Shown here piece after piece: positions 4,291 to 5,611 of a DNA stretch of 5,611 nt. Source of the DNA: Jiangellaceae bacterium (lineage in GTDB: Bacteria > Actinomycetota > Actinomycetes > Jiangellales > Jiangellaceae); NCBI GenBank assembly GCA_030146385.1, contig JASLBX010000425.1, positions 1 through 5,611 of the forward strand, read 5' to 3'. The notes under the pieces are model-generated. The model saw only the letters and a program-made list of their open reading frames with translations. It did no database searches and was not told where the DNA came from. Made by a program: the position numbers and the translations under genes. The stretch's first letter is position 1, and each line of letters opens with the position of its first letter.

Positions 4291-5611
4291 ATGCGCTTCC
4301 TACATGAGCGAGTTCCCGACCACGACCTCACCTACAGCGACGTGTTCCTGGTGCCGAGCCGGTCGTCGGTGACCTCCCGGCTGGACGTCGACCTGAGCAC
4401 GTCCGACGGCAGCGGAACGACCATCCCCATCGTCGTCGCGAACATGACGGCGGTCGCCGGGCGCCGGATGGCCGAGACGGTCGCCCGCTGCGGAGGGCTC
4501 GCCGTCCTCCCGCAGGACATCCCCGTCGACGTCGTCGCCGACGTCGTGCACTGGGTCAAGCAGCGGCACACCGTCTATGACACGCCGATCACCATGGACC
4601 CGACCGGGACGGTCGGCGAGGCGCTGAACCTGCTTCCGAAGCGGGGGCACAACGCGGTCATCGTGGTGGAGGACGGACGCTCGGTCGGCGTCGTGACGGA
4701 GGCCGACTGCACGGACGTCGACCGGTTCACCCAGCTGGGCTCGGTGATGTCCACCGAGCTGCTGACCCTCCCCGACGGCATCAGTCCGGAGGCGGCTTTC
4801 AACCAGCTGCACGACGGCGGACACCGGCTGGCGCCCGTAGTTGACTCGTCCGGTCAGGTCGTGGGCATCCTGACCCGCGAGCGGGCGCTGCGGGCGAGCC
4901 TGTACCGGCCGGCGCTGGACGCGGAGGGCCGGCTGCGGGTCGCCGCCGCAGTCGGCATCACCGGCGACGTGGCGACCAAGACCAAGGCGCTGCTCGAGGC
5001 CGGGGCCGACGCGCTGGTCATCGACACCGCGCACGGCCACCAGGAACGCATGATCGAGGTGCTGCAGATCATCCGCGCGCTCGACCCGTCCGCCCCGATC
5101 GTGGCCGGCAACGTCGCGACCGCCGCCGGTGTCAACGACCTGGTCGCGGCAGGCGCCGACATCATCAAGGTCGGTGTCGGCCCCGGGGCGATGTGCACCA
5201 CCCGCTTGATGACCGGAGTGGGACGTCCTCAGTTCTCCACCGTCTACGAGTGCGCCCGCCGCGCCCGGCAGCTCGGCAAGTACGTCTGGGCCGACGGCGG
5301 GGTCCGTCACCCGCGGGACGTCGCGCTGGCGCTCGCGGCCGGCGCGTCCAACGTGATGGTGGGTTCGTGGTTCGCCGGGACGTACGAGTCGCCGGGCGAC
5401 GCGCAGCGTGACGCCAACGGGCGGCTGTACAAGGAGAGCTTCGGCATGGCGTCGTCTCGCGCCGTCCGGCTCCGCACTGCCGAGGACTCGCCGTTCGAGC
5501 GGGCTCGCAAGGCGATCTTCGAGGAGGGCATCTCGCGCGCCCGGATGTACCTCGACCCGGAGCGGCCCAGTGTCGAGGATCTGCTCGACATGATCGTCGC
5601 GGGTGTGCGCA
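4291..5611 (+). CDS. guaB1: GuaB1-family IMPDH/GMP reductase-like enzyme with CBS domains (3' end outside window)
   Basis: The 440 residues visible match the actinobacterial GuaB1 family almost throughout (known length near 480, so about 40 C-terminal residues are missing). It begins MRFLHERVPDHDLTYSDVF, then DLSTSDGSGTTIPIVVANMT. Two CBS motifs follow at about 96-205 (NAVIVVEDGRSVGVVTEADC; RLAPVVDSSGQVVGILTRER), inserted in the TIM barrel. The barrel resumes with AAVGITGDV, VIDTAHGHQ (D245), IVAGNVAT, and the catalytic loop GVGPGAMCTTRLMTGVG with the nucleophile C302, then WADGGVRHP (D335), VMVGSWFAGTYESPGD and the flap YKESFGMASSRAV (380 on). Mycobacterial GuaB1 has been shown to be a GMP reductase (GMP + NADPH to IMP + ammonia) rather than an IMP dehydrogenase, with the CBS part involved in purine-nucleotide control. 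The same is inferred here. The enzyme is cytoplasmic, in purine salvage. ATG 4291 has a strong ribosome site. Nothing is truncated internally. Confidence 0.95.
   Translation, partial: MRFLHERVPDHDLTYSDVFLVPSRSSVTSRLDVDLSTSDGSGTTIPIVVANMTAVAGRRMAETVARCGGLAVLPQDIPVDVVADVVHWVKQRHTVYDTPITMDPTGTVGEALNLLPKRGHNAVIVVEDGRSVGVVTEADCTDVDRFTQLGSVMSTELLTLPDGISPEAAFNQLHDGGHRLAPVVDSSGQVVGILTRERALRASLYRPALDAEGRLRVAAAVGITGDVATKTKALLEAGADALVIDTAHGHQERMIEVLQIIRALDPSAPIVAGNVATAAGVNDLVAAGADIIKVGVGPGAMCTTRLMTGVGRPQFSTVYECARRARQLGKYVWADGGVRHPRDVALALAAGASNVMVGSWFAGTYESPGDAQRDANGRLYKESFGMASSRAVRLRTAEDSPFERARKAIFEEGISRARMYLDPERPSVEDLLDMIVAGVR

Noticed and set aside
4300..5310. Minus-strand open frame of 336 codons opposite guaB1
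   Set aside because: Its Asp/Val/Arg/Gly-rich composition is the antisense pattern of the guaB1 codons; the plus strand is an unmistakable GuaB1.
1..5611. A defence island, CRISPR array, retron or mobile element
   Set aside because: I found no spaced direct repeats, transposase or reverse transcriptase motifs, integrase, terminal inverted repeats or tRNA; all genes share the same high-GC codon style.

Overview
The window is about 70% G+C by eye, with GTG/TTG start options, dense packing and third positions strongly biased to G/C. This is typical of a high-GC actinomycete. A GuaB1-type protein (an actinobacterial IMPDH/GMPR-family branch) and LigD-type end-joining genes fit that, and a Micromonospora/Streptomyces-like soil organism is my inference. 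No RNA gene, insertion sequence, CRISPR array or phage gene is visible.

Layout. (1) 1-441 (+) is the C-terminal end of a probable FUSC/aromatic-acid-exporter-like membrane protein. It is joined by an ATGA overlap to (2) 438-1430 (+), a stand-alone ATP-dependent DNA ligase of the LigD ligase-domain type. (3) 1380-2324 (-) is a stand-alone LigD-type polymerase/primase that converges on the ligase and overlaps its 3' end by 51 bp. (4) 2325-2463 is a divergent intergenic region with two adjacent inverted repeats. (5) 2464-2967 (+) is a small single-domain GAF protein. (6) 2968-3253 is a 286-bp non-coding stretch with two strong hairpins, a candidate promoter and several ACGTC half-sites. (7) 3254-4225 (+) is a two-HTH transcription regulator with a TrmB-like N-terminal winged helix, a central sensor-like region and a C-terminal LuxR-type HTH. 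(8) 4291-5611 (+) is guaB1, cut by the window end about 40 residues before its expected C-terminus.

How the genes fit together. The ligase and polymerase together supply two of the three activities of multidomain LigD: nucleotidyl transfer/sealing and ribonucleotide gap filling. They would work with Ku in non-homologous end joining, but neither Ku nor the 3'-phosphoesterase domain is encoded here. GuaB1 belongs to purine salvage (GMP to IMP). The GAF protein and the regulator look like sensory or regulatory genes of unknown input. I see no clearly new multi-gene system. The points most worth a second look are the exact fit of the lig/pol tail overlap, substitutions at conserved polymerase active-site positions, and the structured control region ahead of the two-HTH regulator.
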